Positions 44,676 to 54,318 of a stretch of 64,000 bases of DNA are shown one piece after another. How positions within the stretch are numbered: position 1 is the stretch's first letter; each line of letters starts with the position of its first letter. The stretch is from Stomatohabitans albus (lineage in GTDB: Bacteria; Actinomycetota; Nitriliruptoria; Euzebyales; Euzebyaceae): positions 124,001 through 188,000 of the forward strand of contig NZ_JAYKKE010000002.1 in NCBI RefSeq assembly GCF_036336025.1, in the 5' to 3' direction. The translations under genes and the position numbers were made by a program. The notes under the pieces were generated by a model. That model saw only the letters and a program-made list of their open reading frames with translations. It ran no database searches and was not told where the DNA came from.

Positions 44676-45677
44676 TTAGGCGATGGTGCCATCAATCGTG
44701 AGCACTATTTTGCCTACGTGGCTACCTTCTCGAAGCATTTGATGGGCAGTTTCGATTTCGGTGACCGGTAAGACCGCATGAATAACGGGTTTGGCCTCAC
44801 CACGTTCAAAGGCGGGCCACACATCACTTTCCAATATGAGGCACAAACTCCCGCGCTCATCTAGGTTGCGATTGCGTAACGTTGACCCGATGAGCGTGAG
44901 GCGTTTCATCAGCAAGGGTACGAGTGATGTCTGTATCTTGTGTCCACTCAAGAACCCGATGAACACCATACGTCCACCTGGTCGCAACGCCTCAATGTGC
45001 TGGTCATAGTAGGACGCACCGATGTGATCAAGAATCACATCGACCCCATGTCCACCAGTTACACGGCTGATTGCGGTTGCTAAACCATGTTCAGGGTCAT
45101 CAATCAGGACCTGGTTGTAATTGATTGTCTGGTCAGACCCCATTGCGGTCGCGGTCGCGCACTTATCGTCGTTACTTCCAGTGGTGACAATCTTGGCACC
45201 AAGGAGGTGTGCGGCTTGTATGGCCGTCGAACCAATCCCCGATGTACCACCATGGACAAGTAACCATTGATCTTGGGCAAGTCCTGCACGTAGGGCAACG
45301 TTATCCCACACGGTCGCCCAGGTTTCAACAATGCTGGCTGCTTCGACAACGCTCAGCCCACCAGGGATCGTCATAACTGTTTGCTCATCAGCCAGACAGT
45401 ACTCCGCTATGGCACCACCAGGGACAAGGGCACAAACCCTATCACCAGGGCTAAAGCGGGTAACCCCATCACCAACGGCGTCAACAACACCGGCACATTC
45501 AAGGCCAATAATTTCACTCTCACCCGGTGGCGGGGGATACATACCCCGAACCTGCAATAAATCGGCACGATTCACGCCAGCCGCCCCAACGCGAATGAGT
45601 ACTTTGCCCGGTTGTACTACTGGATTAGTCACATCAGTCCACACCGGCCGATCATCGATGGCGAGTATGCCCTTCAT
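44676..45677 (-). CDS. NADPH:quinone oxidoreductase (MDR family)
   Basis: A 333-residue medium-chain dehydrogenase/reductase of the zeta-crystallin/quinone reductase branch, without the catalytic zinc cysteines of alcohol dehydrogenases. The N-terminal GroES-like domain has NRADLLQVRGMYPPPPGESE and the Rossmann part HGGTSGIGSTAIQAAHLLGA. GGAG precedes ATG 45677. It probably reduces quinones or enones with NADPH. It is divergent from the AI-2E permease gene. Confidence 0.92.
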   Translation of the reverse strand: MKGILAIDDRPVWTDVTNPVVQPGKVLIRVGAAGVNRADLLQVRGMYPPPPGESEIIGLECAGVVDAVGDGVTRFSPGDRVCALVPGGAIAEYCLADEQTVMTIPGGLSVVEAASIVETWATVWDNVALRAGLAQDQWLLVHGGTSGIGSTAIQAAHLLGAKIVTTGSNDDKCATATAMGSDQTINYNQVLIDDPEHGLATAISRVTGGHGVDVILDHIGASYYDQHIEALRPGGRMVFIGFLSGHKIQTSLVPLLMKRLTLIGSTLRNRNLDERGSLCLILESDVWPAFERGEAKPVIHAVLPVTEIETAHQMLREGSHVGKIVLTIDGTIA

Positions 45678-45733
45678 CTGCGTCTCCTCACTCGTCTACT
45701 AAGCTGTACCCCAAAGGGTAGGAGATCATTCTT

Positions 45734-46843
45734 TTGGACACCAAACCAGACACGACTCACCATGTTCCTGAGCGTTTGGAAATTGCTGCGGCTTGGGCTT
45801 GGCGGATCCTGATTTTGATCGCCCTTGCTGCGGTTGTGATCTACGGGTTGAGCCAGGTTGTATTGCTATGGGTTCCACTCGTTGCCGCTGGGTTTCTTGC
45901 TGGCCTACTAAACCCTATTGTCCGGGTACTCGTTGATCGTGGCGTTCGCCGTCTCGCTGCCACGATCATCACCTTTCTCAGTGCCATCACAGCCTTCGGG
46001 TGGCTACTTGTCGTGGTGATCGAACAACTATTTAAAGGATTTGACGGGATTTGGGATCAAGCGATGAATGCGGCTAAGGACCTGGACATGTTTATCGAGG
46101 TTCAACGCAACAGTCTCCCCATCCCAGTACCACCCATCAATCTCCATACCATTGGAGCGGCCATAGCTGGCCGCATTGAAGCGCATACCGCTGACGTTGC
46201 AAACCAGATTTTCGCTATAGGTTCTGGCGCATCAGCCGCAGTGACAGGCATTATCATCACCTTGTTCGCCGGGTTCTTTTTCATCTACCAAGGCGCTGCA
46301 ATTTGGCGGTTCCTTGTAACGCTACTGCCTCAAGGAACTCAAGAAACGATCGATATTGGTGCCCAATACGGGTGGGTTGGAGTTGTCTCTTACGTCCGCT
46401 TTCAAGCAGGTATCGCGGTACTTGAGGGTATTTGGATTGGGACAGCAGCCCATCTTCTCGGATTACAGCTTGCAGTTCCATTAGGGCTCTTTGTATTGCT
46501 CGGAGCCATGATTCCCATTCTTGGGGCGCTGATCACCGGTGCCGTCGCTGTCTTACTTGCGTTTGCTACAGGCGGACTCGTCTCGGCGTGTCTAATGGCT
46601 GTCGCTGTCTTGGGTATCAATCAACTTGAAACCGTCGTCCTCCAACCCTGGATTATGGGGAAAGCCGTTAACCTCCATCCCCTCGTAATCTTGCTCAGCG
46701 TGATTGGTGGTGCAACGGTGGGTGATGTTATTGGTGCTTTGATTGCAGTACCCCTTGTGGCCTTTATTGTGGCAGCAGCCTATGGGATTCGTGACCACCT
46801 TGCGGGTGCCTCAGCGTCTGGTGACCCAACGGTGACACCCTAG
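45734..46843 (+). CDS. AI-2E family permease
   Basis: 369 residues. The start is TTG 45734, supported by AGGAG about nine bases upstream; no ATG lies near. About eight hydrophobic helices in the AI-2E/PerM pattern, including VPLVAAGFLAGLLNPIVRVL early and GLFVLLGAMIPILGALITGA late. The family holds the autoinducer-2 exporter TqsA and Na+/H+ antiporters, so the substrate is open. Confidence 0.88.
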   Translation: MDTKPDTTHHVPERLEIAAAWAWRILILIALAAVVIYGLSQVVLLWVPLVAAGFLAGLLNPIVRVLVDRGVRRLAATIITFLSAITAFGWLLVVVIEQLFKGFDGIWDQAMNAAKDLDMFIEVQRNSLPIPVPPINLHTIGAAIAGRIEAHTADVANQIFAIGSGASAAVTGIIITLFAGFFFIYQGAAIWRFLVTLLPQGTQETIDIGAQYGWVGVVSYVRFQAGIAVLEGIWIGTAAHLLGLQLAVPLGLFVLLGAMIPILGALITGAVAVLLAFATGGLVSACLMAVAVLGINQLETVVLQPWIMGKAVNLHPLVILLSVIGGATVGDVIGALIAVPLVAFIVAAAYGIRDHLAGASASGDPTVTP

Positions 46844-46943
46844 CCATACCGCATTGGTATCACTGGATGAGTAAGCGCTGAGGTGAGCTCGTCAATGATC
46901 CGCCCAACCTGCGATTTACGAAAGTTCTGACATACTTAAGTCC

Positions 46944-47585
46944 ATGAGAAAATCAGTCGTTGGGATACTTGGCCCGGCTAAAGGTCGGGTCGTAGATCAC
47001 CTGTATGAAGCGGCGTTGACGGCCGCTGAATTGGCTGAGATTCTAGATATCAGTGCGACTGCCGTACGGGCCCAACTGCGTGAATTATCTGCTGAAGGGC
47101 TCGTCAAGGGGCAGGTTCGCCACGATGGAAAGATGGGGCGCCCAAGTGAGGAGTGGACACTAACCGAGACGGGTTTTCGGTTATTTCAAGAACATGTCCC
47201 CACGATTGCGGCCAATCTCGTGCAACATTTCACGGATACGCATGGGCAACAAGAAACGAATGCGTTGTTGTCGTCCTACATCCGTTCAGAAATGGCCGAA
47301 TATGAGGAAGAAATCACGGCAATACATGACCCGCGTGAACGTGCGAAGCGTATTGCTGAATTAATGACTCAAAATGGCAAACCAACGCAAGTGATAGAAA
47401 CCGAAGAAGGTCTGAAACTCCGTCACCGACACTGTGCGTGGGCTGATGTTGCCCGCTCGAATGCGACGATGTGCAGCGTTGAACGTGACGAGTTATCCCG
47501 CCTTTTACAGATCGACTTTGATTACACAACCACCATCGCAGATGGCGACTTGATGTGCGAATGCAATTTCAAGTTGGAAGATTGA
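46944..47585 (+). CDS. sufR: SufR-type Fe-S-sensing repressor
   Basis: 213 residues. An N-terminal winged helix (LTAAELAEILDISATAVRAQ) is followed by a C-terminal part with C164, C177, C205 and C207 (HCAWADVA, MCSVE, MCECNF), which fit the cluster-binding cysteines of SufR. Known SufR proteins hold an Fe-S cluster and repress the suf operon while clusters are plentiful. It is the first gene of the suf operon and 13 bp upstream of sufB, so it should control itself and all following genes. Confidence 0.93.
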   Translation: MRKSVVGILGPAKGRVVDHLYEAALTAAELAEILDISATAVRAQLRELSAEGLVKGQVRHDGKMGRPSEEWTLTETGFRLFQEHVPTIAANLVQHFTDTHGQQETNALLSSYIRSEMAEYEEEITAIHDPRERAKRIAELMTQNGKPTQVIETEEGLKLRHRHCAWADVARSNATMCSVERDELSRLLQIDFDYTTTIADGDLMCECNFKLED

Positions 47586-47598
47586 CAGAGGAGCGTTC

Positions 47599-49017
47599 AT
47601 GGCCACCCCTTCCACAAGTCGAGAAGACTTGGGTACGACCAAGACCTATGACTATGGCTGGCATGATGAAACCAAGCCAGTTACGACCTTTGATAAAGGT
47701 CTCAGCGAAGACGTTGTACGTCGAATCAGCGAACTTAAGGATGAACCGGACTGGATGCTACAAATGCGTCTTGATGGTCTTGAAGCCTTTAATCGCCGTC
47801 CGATGCCCCATTGGGGCGCCGAATTAGGCGAGATTGATTTTGACGACATTCACTATTTTGTGCGTTCAACTGAAAAACAGGCCACCACGTGGGATGAACT
47901 CCCAGATGAGATTAAAGAAACCTATGATCGACTCGGTATCCCCGAAGCCGAACAACAGCGGTTGATCGCTGGGGTTGCGGCCCAGTATGAGAGCGAAGTG
48001 GTGTATCACAAGGTCCGTGAAGATTTAGAAGCCCAAGGGGTGATCTTCGTGGATACCGATACTGGTCTTCGTGAATATGAAGACATCTTTCGTGAGCACT
48101 TTGGCAGTGTCATTGGGGTCAATGACAACAAGTTTGCCGCGCTAAATACCGCGGTGTGGTCCGGTGGATCGTTCGTGGTGGTGCCTGCCGGCGCCAAGGT
48201 AGATATCCCACTTCAGGCCTATTTCCGTATCAACAAAGAGAATATGGGCCAGTTTGAACGCACGTTGATTATTGCTGAGCCTGGCTCATATGTGCATTAC
48301 GTTGAAGGATGCACCGCACCGATCTACCAGTCAGATAGCTTGCACGTAGCCAATGTTGAGATTGTTGTGAAGGAAGGCGCGACCGTGCGCTACTCGACCA
48401 TTCAGAACTGGTCGACCAATGTGTACAACTTGGTTACCAAACGTGCCCATGCCTATCGCAATGCCAATATGGAATGGATTGACGGCAACATCGGGTCCAA
48501 GGTCACGATGAAATACCCTGCTGTGCACCTCTTGGGTGAAGGTGCCCACGGTGAAGTGCTGTCGATTGCGTGGGCGGCCGATGGCCAGCACCAAGATAAC
48601 GGGGCCAAGATGGTGCATATTGCGCCAAATACAACCTCCACGGTTGTGAGCAAGTCAGTCGCTCAAGGCAAAGGTCGTACAACCTATCGTGGGTTGTTAG
48701 CCGTAGCTAAGGAAGCGAAGAACGTGAAGGCATCGACCGTTTGCGATGCGTTACTCATTGATGAGTTTGCGGCAAGTGACACGTATCCGTACATGAATAT
48801 TCTTACTGATGATGCGCAGATTGGGCACGAGGCCAGTGTCAGTCGCATCGGGGAAGATCAACTCTTTTACCTCCAGAGCCGCGGTATTAGTGAAACGGAA
48901 GCGCGTGCCATGATTGTGCGTGGATTCGTAGAACCCATCAGCAAGGAATTGCCAATGGAGTACAGCGTGGAATTGAACCGCCTTATTAGCCTCAATATGG
49001 AAGGGAGCGTGGGCTAA
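47599..49017 (+). CDS. sufB: Fe-S cluster assembly protein SufB
   Basis: A 472-residue scaffold of the SufBCD complex, where new Fe-S clusters are built. Typical stretches are DVVRRISELKDEPDWMLQMR, SGGSFVVVPAGAKVDIPLQA, EGCTAPIYQSDSLHVANVE and the C-terminal GHEASVSRIGEDQLFYLQSR. GAGG precedes ATG 47599. Its stop overlaps the sufD start (TAATG), indicating coupled translation. Confidence 0.97.
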   Translation: MATPSTSREDLGTTKTYDYGWHDETKPVTTFDKGLSEDVVRRISELKDEPDWMLQMRLDGLEAFNRRPMPHWGAELGEIDFDDIHYFVRSTEKQATTWDELPDEIKETYDRLGIPEAEQQRLIAGVAAQYESEVVYHKVREDLEAQGVIFVDTDTGLREYEDIFREHFGSVIGVNDNKFAALNTAVWSGGSFVVVPAGAKVDIPLQAYFRINKENMGQFERTLIIAEPGSYVHYVEGCTAPIYQSDSLHVANVEIVVKEGATVRYSTIQNWSTNVYNLVTKRAHAYRNANMEWIDGNIGSKVTMKYPAVHLLGEGAHGEVLSIAWAADGQHQDNGAKMVHIAPNTTSTVVSKSVAQGKGRTTYRGLLAVAKEAKNVKASTVCDALLIDEFAASDTYPYMNILTDDAQIGHEASVSRIGEDQLFYLQSRGISETEARAMIVRGFVEPISKELPMEYSVELNRLISLNMEGSVG

Positions 49018-50231
49018 TGACGACGATCCACGACCATCAGTCGGATGCCGAGATTCGTTCTGGTGCATTAGCAAAGCCAACGAACCACGACGAGGATTAT
49101 CGGTTCTCAGACCCAGCGTTCTTTGATCTGGATTTACCGATTATTACGAAATCCAGCCCCGCTGGGGAGCTTGGCCATTTGGCGCAAGCCACCGTTGATC
49201 ACGCAGCGGGCAACGCTGTCGTTGTTCAACTTGTTGATACGAGTGTGCATCTTCCAGCCGACCTCCCAGACGGTGTAACAATCGCACCGCTGAAGGAAGC
49301 ACCCAAGGAACTCGTGACTCAATACCTGGGAAGCGTAATTTCTGACCAGCACGACTATTTCATTGCCAATACATTGGCTCGCTTCAATACCGGAGTGCTT
49401 GTTCATCTCGCCAAGAACACTGAAGTCAGTGAGCCAATCGTTATTGATATCACGACAACGGAACCTGGTCTTGCCGTGCAGTGGGTACTTGTAGTGAGTG
49501 AGACCGGAGCCAATGGGACCGTTGTGGTTGATCAGCACGGTGGTGCCAATGAGACAACGGTATTGAATGCGGTTGAAACGGTACTCCAAGATGCCTCACA
49601 GTTAACCCTCGTAACTGCTCAAGATTGGGCTGGCGAGGCAATCAGCCATATGGCAACTCACAAAGCCCAAGTAGGGCGTGACGCATCATTCACCCACCTT
49701 GAGGTTTCCTTAAAGGGCGCCCATGTGTATGTGCGACCGGACGTGGAGTTAGCTGGTCGTGGCGCCCACGCACAGTTACTGGGGGTGTACCTCCCCACGG
49801 GAACGGACCATATCGAACATCGCAGTCTTATTCACCATGTTGGGAGTGACTCGGTGAGTGAGTACAACCATAAAGGTGTGATCTGTGATGCGGGCCGTGC
49901 CACGTGGGTGGGTACGATCAAAATTGATCCTGACGCAAAAAATACGTCTTCTGATGAGTCAAATGCGAACCTGATTTTGAGTGATGGGCGCGCTGACAGC
50001 TTGCCTTTCTTAGAAATTGGTACGGCTGACGTAACCGCATGCGGCCACCATTCATCAATTGGTCAAATCGACGAGGTGCAGCTGTTCTATCTGCAGAGTC
50101 GTGGCATTGATCGCATTGAGGCCCGACGCATGTTGGTCTTGGCATTCTTAGCTGAAGTTATTGATGACATTGACATTGCTGGCCTGTCAGACATTTTGAT
50201 GGATGATATTTCCACCGTTATCGCGAAGTGA
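49017..50231 (+). CDS. sufD: Fe-S cluster assembly protein SufD
   Basis: A 404-residue partner of SufB in the SufBC2D scaffold. It shares the C-terminal beta-helix pattern with SufB, ending with GHHSSIGQIDEVQLFYLQSR. The N-terminal 150 residues are diverged, as usual for SufD. The ATG 49017 lies within the sufB stop codon context. Confidence 0.95.
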   Translation: MTTIHDHQSDAEIRSGALAKPTNHDEDYRFSDPAFFDLDLPIITKSSPAGELGHLAQATVDHAAGNAVVVQLVDTSVHLPADLPDGVTIAPLKEAPKELVTQYLGSVISDQHDYFIANTLARFNTGVLVHLAKNTEVSEPIVIDITTTEPGLAVQWVLVVSETGANGTVVVDQHGGANETTVLNAVETVLQDASQLTLVTAQDWAGEAISHMATHKAQVGRDASFTHLEVSLKGAHVYVRPDVELAGRGAHAQLLGVYLPTGTDHIEHRSLIHHVGSDSVSEYNHKGVICDAGRATWVGTIKIDPDAKNTSSDESNANLILSDGRADSLPFLEIGTADVTACGHHSSIGQIDEVQLFYLQSRGIDRIEARRMLVLAFLAEVIDDIDIAGLSDILMDDISTVIAK

Positions 50232-50267
50232 TGTTTGACGCATCACCCCAGAATTGGAGTTTTATAC

Positions 50268-50999
50268 ATGTCAACCCTGCATATTGAAGACCTACACGTC
50301 ACGGTCGAGGATAAGGAAATCCTTAAAGGCGTCAATTTAACGATTAATAAAGGCGAAACCCACGCAATTATGGGGCCAAACGGGTCCGGTAAGTCCACAC
50401 TGGCCTATGCCGTTGCCGGTCACCCTGCCTATGAAATCACCGGTGGCTCCATTCGTATTGATGATGAAGATCTCACCGATGCGGGCCCCGATGACCGTGC
50501 GTTGGCTGGGCTGTTCTTAGCCATGCAGTACCCGGTAGAAATTCCTGGGGTCTCTACCCTGAACTTCCTTCGTACCGCAATGAATACATTGAATGATGAA
50601 CCTATCGGGGTACGTGAATTCATGGACAAAGTCAAGGTTGAGATGGAAAACCTAAAGATGAATCCTGAGTTCTTGGAACGTAACGTCAATGAAGGCTTCT
50701 CTGGTGGCGAAAAGAAGCGCTTTGAAATCCTCCAAATGGCTCTGGTCAAGCCAACCTTTGCGATTCTCGACGAAACAGACTCTGGGCTTGATGTTGATGC
50801 GTTACGTGTGGTGAGTGAAGGTATCAATGCCCAGCGTGGCCCAGACTTGGGTGTCATGTTGATTACGCACTACACCCGTATTTTGCAATACATCACACCT
50901 GATAATGTGCACGTGATGAGCGCCGGTCGTATTGTCAAGAGCGGCAGCGCTGATCTTGCTGCCCAGTTAGAGGCCGAAGGCTTCGAACAATTCGCCTAA
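50268..50999 (+). CDS. sufC: Fe-S cluster assembly ATPase SufC
   Basis: A 243-residue ABC-type ATPase that drives the SufBCD scaffold. The start ATG 50268 has TTGGAG eight bases upstream. The frame runs to 50235 but is not family-like. Walker A is GPNGSGKST, the signature FSGGEKKRFE and Walker B FAILDETDSGLD, which are typical of SufC. Confidence 0.97.
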   Translation: MSTLHIEDLHVTVEDKEILKGVNLTINKGETHAIMGPNGSGKSTLAYAVAGHPAYEITGGSIRIDDEDLTDAGPDDRALAGLFLAMQYPVEIPGVSTLNFLRTAMNTLNDEPIGVREFMDKVKVEMENLKMNPEFLERNVNEGFSGGEKKRFEILQMALVKPTFAILDETDSGLDVDALRVVSEGINAQRGPDLGVMLITHYTRILQYITPDNVHVMSAGRIVKSGSADLAAQLEAEGFEQFA

Positions 51000-51008
51000 A
51001 CTAAGGTA

Positions 51009-52235
51009 ATGGATATTGCTGCTATTCGTAGTCAGTTTCCCGCATTGAACCGTCAGGTTCATGGGAAATCGTTGGTTTACTTGGATTCAGGTGCCTCAGC
51101 CTTAACCCCGACGGTTGTCTTAGATGTGATGGACGATGTGTATCGCTATCACAATGCGAATGTACACCGCGGGGTGCATACGCTGAGTGAAGAAGCCAGC
51201 GAACTCTACGAAGCTGCTCGAGGGATTATCGCCAACCTTGTTGGCGCTGATCCCCGTGGCGTGGTTTTCACAAAAAATGCGACCGAATCACTCAACCTGA
51301 TTGCACATACCTGGGGACGAACTGCCTTGGGCCCAGGCGATATTCTCGTTTGTTCAGTGATGGAACACCACGCCAATATGGTGCCGTGGCAGCTTGTTGC
51401 GCAAGTAGCGGGTTTTGAGATTGTCTACTTGCCATTCACCGAAGATGGTCTGATTGACCAACAAGCCTTTGATGAGGTGCTTGCTACCGGTCGGGTTAAG
51501 GGATTAACAATTACAGGGTTATCCAATGTGTTAGGTACGGTCGTCCCTGTCGCTGAAATGGGCCGTAAACTCAAATCAGTCAACCCGGACGCGAAGCTCA
51601 TCGTTGATGGTGCCCAGATGGTGCCTCACCTGCCGGTGGATATGGCTCAGCTTGGTGCTGACGCCTTGGCGATTGCAGGACACAAGCTCTATGGCCCGTT
51701 TGGTATTGGCATCTTGTGTGCTGATCCGGCATGGTTGGATGAATTGCCGCCCTTTCTCGGTGGTGGTGACATGATTTTGGATGTGCGTTTGGAAGGCAGC
51801 ACATTCAATGAGGTGCCACTGAAGTTTGAAGCTGGTACACCACCTGTCGCTGAAGTCATTGGTATGGCGGCAGCCGTGCGATTCGTGCAAGGGATTGGGA
51901 TGGATGCCATTGCCGAGCATGATGCAATGATCACCACCTATTGTCTTGACGTCTTAAGTAAGTTGGAGGGGGTCACGATTCATGGCTCCCTCGATACGGC
52001 ACAACATCGCGGGGTGGTGAGCTTTGCCCTTGATGGCATTCACCCCCATGACGTTGGTACGGTCATTGACCGTGAAGGGGTTGCGGTACGTGTCGGCCAC
52101 CATTGTGCTAAACCACTTGTGCGTGAACTTGGTGTTGCTGCAACTACCCGTGCCTCATTTGGGATGTACACCACGACAGAAGATATTGATCGATTAGCCG
52201 AAGCGATTCGCGCTACCCAAGCGTTCTTCGCCTAA
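51009..52235 (+). CDS. sufS: Cysteine desulfurase SufS
   Basis: 408 residues. A PLP enzyme that removes sulfur from cysteine for cluster building. The PLP lysine is K226 in AGHKLYGPFG and the persulfide cysteine is C366 in VGHHCAKPLV. The start follows sufC by nine bases. Sulfur should pass to the SufU-type protein encoded next. Confidence 0.96.
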   Translation: MDIAAIRSQFPALNRQVHGKSLVYLDSGASALTPTVVLDVMDDVYRYHNANVHRGVHTLSEEASELYEAARGIIANLVGADPRGVVFTKNATESLNLIAHTWGRTALGPGDILVCSVMEHHANMVPWQLVAQVAGFEIVYLPFTEDGLIDQQAFDEVLATGRVKGLTITGLSNVLGTVVPVAEMGRKLKSVNPDAKLIVDGAQMVPHLPVDMAQLGADALAIAGHKLYGPFGIGILCADPAWLDELPPFLGGGDMILDVRLEGSTFNEVPLKFEAGTPPVAEVIGMAAAVRFVQGIGMDAIAEHDAMITTYCLDVLSKLEGVTIHGSLDTAQHRGVVSFALDGIHPHDVGTVIDREGVAVRVGHHCAKPLVRELGVAATTRASFGMYTTTEDIDRLAEAIRATQAFFA

Positions 52236-52253
52236 TGGCAGAGGTAGGACAAT

Positions 52254-52715
52254 ATGGCTTTAGAAGACTTGTACCAAGAGCTCATCTTGGACCATTACAA
52301 GCAACCCCGTGGGCGGGGCGAACCTGAGCATTTCGATGTGCATGTTCATCACGCAAACCCATTGTGCGGTGATGAATTGGACCTCTGGTTGGGTGTTGAG
52401 GATGGGAAGTTAAAGATCCTTGGCTTTGATGGTGATGGCTGTTCGATTTCGATGGCGAGTGCCTCAACGATGACACAGGCCAATACTGGCCGTGATATGG
52501 AAGACAGCCTTGACGTCGTTGAGGCCTTTCGTGAAATGATGCACGGTGAGCCGATCCGTCGGGAAGATGACCTGGGTGATGGCGTCGCCTTTTCAGGAGT
52601 AGCTAAGTTTCCAGTTCGGGTGAAATGCGCGTTATTGGGGTGGATGGCACTTCGAGATGCCATTACCACCTATCAAGCTGGACGAACAACAAATAGCGTG
52701 ACCATTGACGAGTAG
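52254..52715 (+). CDS. sufU: SufU-type sulfur-transfer protein
   Basis: 153 residues with C38 and D40 (NPLCGDEL), C63 (GDGCSISMAS) and C125 (VKCALLGW), the conserved Cys/Asp set that in SufU binds zinc and takes sulfur from SufS. The insertion between the second and third cysteine, typical of SufU rather than IscU, is present. The gene order sufS-sufU is usual in Gram-positives. Confidence 0.94.
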   Translation: MALEDLYQELILDHYKQPRGRGEPEHFDVHVHHANPLCGDELDLWLGVEDGKLKILGFDGDGCSISMASASTMTQANTGRDMEDSLDVVEAFREMMHGEPIRREDDLGDGVAFSGVAKFPVRVKCALLGWMALRDAITTYQAGRTTNSVTIDE

Positions 52716-52729
52716 GAATTGAGGACAAG

Positions 52730-53164
52730 ATGAGTGAAGGCTGGCCGCTAGAAACCGATCCCCAAGAGCTAGAGGGGAGTGCCGACGATCTTCGAGAACA
52801 GGCTCAACAAGTCAGTCCCGCATTTGCCGGTGTTGAAACCGATGCCGACGGTGTAGCCACGGTTGGCGCCTGTTTTGAAGCTTTAAAGGCTGTCATCGAT
52901 CCAGAGATTGGCATCAATATTGTTGACCTCGGGCTGGTCTATGACATTGTTATCACTGATGGCTTTGCCAATGTCACGATGACCTTAACCAGCATTGGCT
53001 GCCCATTGAGTGAGCTACTCCATCAGCAAGTCGTCCTTGTCTTGACCCAGTTGCCAGGGATCCATGGCGCTGATGTTGAGTTCACCTTTACACCGCCCTG
53101 GTCTACGGCGATGCTGAGTGAAGAAGCCCGCCTTGACCTCCGTGCGATGGGGATGAATGTCTAG
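52730..53164 (+). CDS. sufT: SufT-like MIP18 (DUF59) protein
   Basis: 144 residues. The first 40 are polar and not part of the domain. The MIP18/DUF59 core has EALKAVIDPEIGINIVDLGL and TLTSIGCPLSELL with the conserved cysteine. Members help Fe-S cluster maturation. GAGGA precedes ATG 52730. Its end overlaps the start of the E1-like gene by eight bases. Confidence 0.92.
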   Translation: MSEGWPLETDPQELEGSADDLREQAQQVSPAFAGVETDADGVATVGACFEALKAVIDPEIGINIVDLGLVYDIVITDGFANVTMTLTSIGCPLSELLHQQVVLVLTQLPGIHGADVEFTFTPPWSTAMLSEEARLDLRAMGMNV

Positions 53165-54293
53165 GCAACCGCTCGTTGACCCGATCCCGATCGACCCACA
53201 AACAGTAGCGACCTATCACCGTCAGCTATTGGTGCCACAAATTGGGCGAGACGGCCAGGCGCGTTTAGCCAATGCCAAGGTGCTCTTGGTTGGGTGTGGG
53301 GGGCTTGGCAGCCCGGTCGCCCTGTATTTGGCTGGTGCTGGTATTGGCACCATCGGGCTCGTTGATGAAGATGTGGTGAGTCCCTCTAATTTGCACCGTC
53401 AGGTTGTCCATACCTATCACGATGTGGGCCAACTCAAAACAGCGAGTGCGAAAGCGGCCATTTTGGCGCGTAACCCGAATGCAACGGTCAATGAACATAC
53501 GGTTCGTCTTGATGCGTCAAATGCCGTTGATCTTATGCGTGACTATGACCTCATTGTTGACGGATCAGACAATTTAGCGACCCGCTATGTGGTGAGTGAC
53601 GCTGCGGAATTATTACGCAAACCAGTTGTCTATGGGTCCGTTATCCGAATGGAAGGTCAAGTCAGTGTGTTTTGGGCTGGACAGGGCCCTACCTACCGAG
53701 ATTTGGTCCCCAACCCGCCCTCGCCAGGGGCAATACCGGCGTGCAGTGATGCGGGTGTGCTCGGGCCGGTTTGTGCTCAAGTTGGATCGATCATGGCGAC
53801 GGAGGCTATCAAACTGATCTGTGGGGTAGGGGAGAGCCTGCTTGGTCGTTTGATACTCATAGATGCACTACGGCAGGATACAAAAACGATTAACGTTCCG
53901 GTATTGCCTGATCGCCAACCCGTTACCAGCGTGGAGGATATTACCTTGGCTTGCGAATCTACGAACGAATCGTCCATTCCCCAAATTCGTCCCACCGAAT
54001 TGAACCAGCGCCTACTCAGTACAACGCCACCCGTATTACTTGATGTTCGTGGTGAAGATGAACGCGAGATTGCCGTCATTGCGGGAAGCACCCATATCCC
54101 ACTCCAGGAGCTTGCCAGTCGCCTGGATGAGTTAGATAAGGATGCTGAGATTGTTACCCAGTGCAAGGGTGGGGGGCGCAGTATGCAAGCGGCACAGATA
54201 CTGGTCGATGCTGGCTTTACCAAGGTGAGCAATCTCGACGGTGGGATATTGGCATGGGCCGACCAGGTTGACCCTACAATGCTGAGGTATTAA
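53157..54293 (+). CDS. E1-like ThiF/MoeB protein with rhodanese domain
   Basis: 378 residues. The N-terminal adenylation domain has GCGGLGSPVALYLAGAGIG and the DGSDN motif (VDGSDNLATRY). A C-terminal rhodanese domain has C336 in VTQCKGGGRSMQ. In E. coli MoeB the zinc is held by CxxC pairs; here the first pair position reads PTYRDL and the second is missing (NVPVLPDRQP), so the zinc site is lost. IPACSDAGVLG matches the conserved cysteine segment. Its place at the end of the suf operon, with translational overlap, suggests a sulfur-transfer role, perhaps to a ThiS/MoaD-like partner encoded elsewhere. Confidence 0.9.
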   Translation: MSRQPLVDPIPIDPQTVATYHRQLLVPQIGRDGQARLANAKVLLVGCGGLGSPVALYLAGAGIGTIGLVDEDVVSPSNLHRQVVHTYHDVGQLKTASAKAAILARNPNATVNEHTVRLDASNAVDLMRDYDLIVDGSDNLATRYVVSDAAELLRKPVVYGSVIRMEGQVSVFWAGQGPTYRDLVPNPPSPGAIPACSDAGVLGPVCAQVGSIMATEAIKLICGVGESLLGRLILIDALRQDTKTINVPVLPDRQPVTSVEDITLACESTNESSIPQIRPTELNQRLLSTTPPVLLDVRGEDEREIAVIAGSTHIPLQELASRLDELDKDAEIVTQCKGGGRSMQAAQILVDAGFTKVSNLDGGILAWADQVDPTMLRY

Positions 54294-54318
54294 TACCTGG
54301 CGACCACGAAGGACTGTT

